DNA from: CAYXVU01 sp964468725
Lineage (GTDB): Bacteria; Acidobacteriota; Blastocatellia; UBA7656
Assembly (NCBI GenBank): GCA_964468725.1
Contig: CAYXVU010000141.1
Coordinates: forward strand, 1-16,036
Reading direction: 5' to 3'
Length of the DNA stretch: 16,036 nt
Shown here piece after piece: positions 13,641 to 16,036 of the stretch. Numbering within the stretch: the stretch's first letter is position 1; each line of letters begins with the position of its first letter. The notes beneath the pieces were generated by a model. That model saw only the letters and a program-made list of their open reading frames with translations, had not been told where the DNA came from and made no database searches. The position numbers were made by a program, and so were the translations under genes.

Positions 13641-15455
13641 ATGCACAGTCGCACCACACACCGATGGATTGCCGGAATGCTGCTATTACTAATCGTGATG
13701 CTCGCAGGGTTGGCGTCCGCAGATGCGCAAGCCTCCGGCGACAACACACAACGAGCGCAGGTCACAGCGCAGATCAACGCGATGCTGCGCGATTTGACGC
13801 TTGATAGCAAAGCGAAGCCGCAAGACATCGAACAGCTTACCGAGTTAAAACTCAAAATCCTGTCGCCTGCAACTTCACTTACCGACCGACAGGCGGCTTA
13901 CAAAGAGGCGCTACTGGTCGGGGCGCGATTGCTCGGCGTGCCTCCTCTGCCAGAGGCTGTCCTGACGGCAGTCTCGCAGAGCGTCGGGCAAAACGCGCAT
14001 CAAGTTCTCAACGACTGCGAGAGTCGGCCTGTCAGCCAAACGCCGACCCCTGCGGGACAGGCCGGAGGCGTCGAAAAACGCGGGCGCGGCGCTGTGCCGA
14101 TGATCCTCCTGCCTGATGTGTTTACGGACTGGACGCTGTATCGGGCGTTCATGCAGCGCAATGAAGCTCGCTACACCATGTACGCCGTCACCTTGCCCGG
14201 TCACGGAGGCACGCCGCCGCCGCAGACACCCGCCTATGAACCGGCAGCAACGCCGCTATGGGACAATGCCGAACAGATCGTGCTCAATCTGATTGCGAAA
14301 GAGAAGCTCAACAAACCCATCATTGTCGGCACCCAGGCGGGCGCTTATTTGGCCGCCCGCCTGGCGATTCGTCATCCGGACAAAGTGCGTGGGGCAGTGC
14401 TGCTCAATGGGTTGGTCAATGTGCTGTTACGTTCACCCGCCGACCCGACCCGACTGGCGACGATGGCCGAGCGTCGGCAAGCAGTGAACACGCGTAACAT
14501 CTTGCAATTGCTGTTGACCGCGATGAGTCCGCACGTACTGCCGTCGCGGGCTTGCGCGGAGAAGTTGTCAAAAGCCCTGCCGCCGCAACAGCGCGCCGGT
14601 ATCTTCGTCAATACGCGCAACCAAGAAGAGGGCATAGGGCTTTACATCAACGGCACGATGGGAACGGATTTCCGCGCTTTTCGTTACACCTTTGAATTGG
14701 CAAACACCGATCTGACGGAAGAGTTCAAAGAGCTGCGCGTGCCCGTCTTATCCATCGTTTCGGTTGCTGATGACAACTCGCCGGGACAAGGCAGCCCCGG
14801 CCCCGCGCAATGGCGCGAAATGGAGTTGCGCTATCCGACCATTCCCTTGACGGTTTCGAATTTTGACAACACGCGCGCCTATGCCTTACTCGAAGCGCCC
14901 GACGATCTCGACCGCGCCCTTGCAGCTTTCGTTGCAGGCAAGCCGGTGACGATTTCGCGCCCGCCGTTGCACGCGGCGCGACCGAGTCCACGTGCTACCG
15001 TATCGCAAGCTATCGGCGCAACCGTCGTGACCGTAGCCTATGGTCGCCCGCAGGTGAAAGAGCGCAAAGTGTGGGGCGGGCAGGTGCCCTACAACCGAGT
15101 GTGGCGTGCCGGTGCTAATGAAGCGACGAAAATCTCTTTCTCTACCGACGTGCTCATCGAAGGGCAGAAATTAGCCGCTGGCGAGTACGCCTTTTTTGTC
15201 ATTCCGACTGACGGCGAGTGGACGATCATCTTCAACAAAGTGGCCGATCAGTGGGGCGCATTCGCTTACAATCCGGAGTTCGACGCCTTACGAGTCAAGG
15301 TCACGCCGCAATGGGTCGAGCATCAGGAATGGTTGGGCTATGAATTTGAGAACCTTTCACAGACCGCCGCACAGTTGGTCTTGCGCGGCGAAAAATTGAA
15401 GCTGGCTTGTAAGATCGAACTTCCACCCGCAGTTGCCGCCGCTGCGCAAAAGTGA
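13641..15455 (+). CDS. Exported fusion of a degenerate alpha/beta hydrolase domain and DUF2911
   Basis: A 604-residue protein with a signal peptide (residues 1-30: HRW then a Leu-rich core, cleavage near ADAQA). Residues about 40-120 are a helical region. Residues about 150-435 follow the alpha/beta hydrolase plan, but the nucleophile elbow reads VGTQAGAY with Gln232 where Ser belongs, the oxyanion HG is replaced by LPDVF, and the C-terminal histidine position (before LLEAP) is occupied by Arg/Ala. It therefore looks like a pseudoenzyme. Residues about 447-597 are DUF2911: YGRPQVKERKVWGG, VPYNRVWRAGANEAT, AGEYAFFVIP, EWTIIFNK and QWGAFAY are its hallmarks. The function of DUF2911 is not known to me. 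The ATG at 13641 has GGGAGG about seven bases upstream; an ATG at 13494 would add 49 residues before the signal peptide. Possibly a periplasmic or cell-surface binding protein. Confidence 0.9.
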   Translation: MHSRTTHRWIAGMLLLLIVMLAGLASADAQASGDNTQRAQVTAQINAMLRDLTLDSKAKPQDIEQLTELKLKILSPATSLTDRQAAYKEALLVGARLLGVPPLPEAVLTAVSQSVGQNAHQVLNDCESRPVSQTPTPAGQAGGVEKRGRGAVPMILLPDVFTDWTLYRAFMQRNEARYTMYAVTLPGHGGTPPPQTPAYEPAATPLWDNAEQIVLNLIAKEKLNKPIIVGTQAGAYLAARLAIRHPDKVRGAVLLNGLVNVLLRSPADPTRLATMAERRQAVNTRNILQLLLTAMSPHVLPSRACAEKLSKALPPQQRAGIFVNTRNQEEGIGLYINGTMGTDFRAFRYTFELANTDLTEEFKELRVPVLSIVSVADDNSPGQGSPGPAQWREMELRYPTIPLTVSNFDNTRAYALLEAPDDLDRALAAFVAGKPVTISRPPLHAARPSPRATVSQAIGATVVTVAYGRPQVKERKVWGGQVPYNRVWRAGANEATKISFSTDVLIEGQKLAAGEYAFFVIPTDGEWTIIFNKVADQWGAFAYNPEFDALRVKVTPQWVEHQEWLGYEFENLSQTAAQLVLRGEKLKLACKIELPPAVAAAAQK

Positions 15456-15544
15456 CGGACGAACCCCTGAAGCGGAAGAGCAGATGCCTCTCTGCTGCGA
15501 TGCGCCTGATACCTTCTCGGCGTCGCGCACAGCATTATCAAGAG

Positions 15545-15640
15545 GGACACGGGTGAACACGGATGCGACGAATGAACACGGACAGGCTCAGTTGATCCGT
15601 GAAAATCCGTCCCTTCGGTGTTCATCCGTGTCCGATTTTT
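15545..15640 (+). terminator. Inverted repeat with T-run; dispersed-repeat-like CACGGATGAAC words
   Basis: GGACACGGGTGAACAC (15545-15560) pairs with GTGTTCATCCGTGTCC (15618-15633), 15 of 16 positions Watson-Crick and one G-T wobble, followed by GATTTTT (15634-15640). The loop contains further copies of the same words (ATGAACACGGAC, ATCCGTGAAAATCCGT). Position and T-run suit a transcription end for the DUF2911 gene. The reiterated CACGGATGAAC words look like a dispersed intergenic repeat. Confidence 0.5.
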
Positions 15641-15727
15641 CCGGGTCTTGTCTCACCGACTGAGAAACTGCGTCAAGGCTGAATCGCCCGATCTGCATAC
15701 GCGCGGCTGGCCTCACAAGCGGCTTCA

Positions 15728-15757
15728 TTGAGCAACTTCGTACCGCAGTGGTATAAG
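15728..15757 (+). promoter_or_regulatory. Sigma70-type promoter just before the last gene
   Basis: TTGAGC (15728-15733) and TATAAG (15752-15757) are 18 bases apart. A start point about seven bases on falls at the ATG at 15765, so the transcript may be leaderless or nearly so. Confidence 0.4.
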
Positions 15758-15764
15758 AAGAGTC

Positions 15765-16036
15765 ATGAGAAAAACCGCTTGCCGATTGTTGCTTTCCCTG
15801 CTTCTGGTCACTCCGATCTGCGCGCAACAAGAGTTGCCGCCGATTCGCAATTTCCTGCGCATCAACGAGCAGTTCTGCACCGGCGGGCAGCCGCGCCTCG
15901 AACATCTGGCAAAGCTGAAAGAAGAGGGCGTCAAAGCCATCATCAATCTGCGACAGCCGAGCGAACATCGCGCTGCAGAAGAAGAAGCGGCGGCCAAAGA
16001 ACTCGGCCTGCGCTACTTCAACATCCCCGTCGAGTA
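15765..16036 (+). CDS. Exported tyrosine-phosphatase-like / DUF442 family protein, 5' part only
   Basis: An open frame of 90 codons that runs off the right edge. It begins with a signal peptide (charged MRKTACR, Leu-rich core, cleavage near CAQQ), so the product is exported. After it come the marks of the dual-specificity-phosphatase-like DUF442/Blh group: FCTGGQPRLEHL, then a helix (LAKLKEEGVKAII) and NLRQPSEH at about residues 62-69, then a Glu/Ala-rich helix and LRYFNIPVE. The catalytic CX5R loop expected further on is outside the window, so activity cannot be judged. The ribosome site is weak (AAGAAGAG very close to the ATG), which matches the possible leaderless transcript from the promoter just upstream. 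Confidence 0.85.
   Translation, partial: MRKTACRLLLSLLLVTPICAQQELPPIRNFLRINEQFCTGGQPRLEHLAKLKEEGVKAIINLRQPSEHRAAEEEAAAKELGLRYFNIPVE

Larger units (their letters stand above)
15456..15764. other. 309-base gap without a gene
   Basis: It contains a small stem (AGCAGA 15479-15484 with TCTGCT 15491-15496), the inverted repeat at 15545-15633 and the promoter of the next gene. Nothing else is recognisable and no reading frame here has a ribosome site or family features. Confidence 0.6.

Noticed and set aside
13139..13855. 238-codon minus-strand frame covering the coxL/DUF2911 gap, with an internal ATG at 13528 preceded by a purine-rich stretch
   Set aside because: It runs antisense into both flanking genes and contains no recognisable domain; the gap is better explained by stems and a repeat-like element. 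A homologue search of the stretch 13400-13528 would settle it.

Overview
The window reads as a chromosomal stretch of a free-living, aerobic, heterotrophic bacterium with a moderately GC-rich genome. Acidobacteriota (Blastocatellia-like) is my best guess. It rests on the mix of families: N-terminal-cytochrome PQQ quinohemoproteins in tandem, an S9 peptidase with a WD40-like propeller, a DUF2911 protein, form I CO dehydrogenase and heptad-type intergenic repeats. No phylogenetic marker gene is present, so this is inference. There are no rRNA or tRNA genes, no IS transposase and no CRISPR array.

Layout. (1) 1-2238, plus strand: a perfect dyad at the left edge, a good sigma70-type promoter, then a luciferase-like flavin monooxygenase overlapping an alpha/beta hydrolase (ATGA overlap), a two-gene operon. 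(2) 2258-2314: a long hairpin between convergent transcription units. (3) 2327-6676, minus strand: two tandem paralogous secreted quinohemoproteins, each with a signal peptide, an N-terminal cytochrome c and a PQQ beta-propeller. (4) 6830-8980, minus strand: a secreted S9-family serine peptidase. (5) 8981-9550: a 570-base divergent intergenic region with a 174-base hairpin built from 7-base repeats and a likely promoter for the next operon. (6) 9551-13279, plus strand: coxM-coxS-coxL, a form I (bona fide) aerobic molybdenum-copper CO dehydrogenase with the AYRCSFR active-site loop. (7) 13280-13640: a non-coding gap with a predicted three-way-junction structure. (8) 13641-15455, plus strand: an exported protein joining a catalytically degenerate alpha/beta hydrolase domain to DUF2911. 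(9) 15456-15764: a gap with an inverted repeat plus T-run and a promoter. (10) 15765 to the right edge: the 5' part of an exported protein-tyrosine-phosphatase/DUF442-like gene.

How the genes may work together. CO dehydrogenase at the membrane and the two periplasmic quinohemoproteins would all pass electrons from simple reductants (CO; alcohols, aldehydes or sugars) to the respiratory chain, which suits a soil organism living on trace gas and mixed organics. The LLM monooxygenase/hydrolase pair looks like a small catabolic module. No cox accessory genes (coxDEFG) and no PQQ synthesis genes are visible here.

The observations most worth a second look are the structured element just after coxL, the hydrolase-DUF2911 fusion with a Gln at the nucleophile elbow, the isolated coxMSL core, and the heptad-repeat palindrome between the divergent S9 and cox genes.
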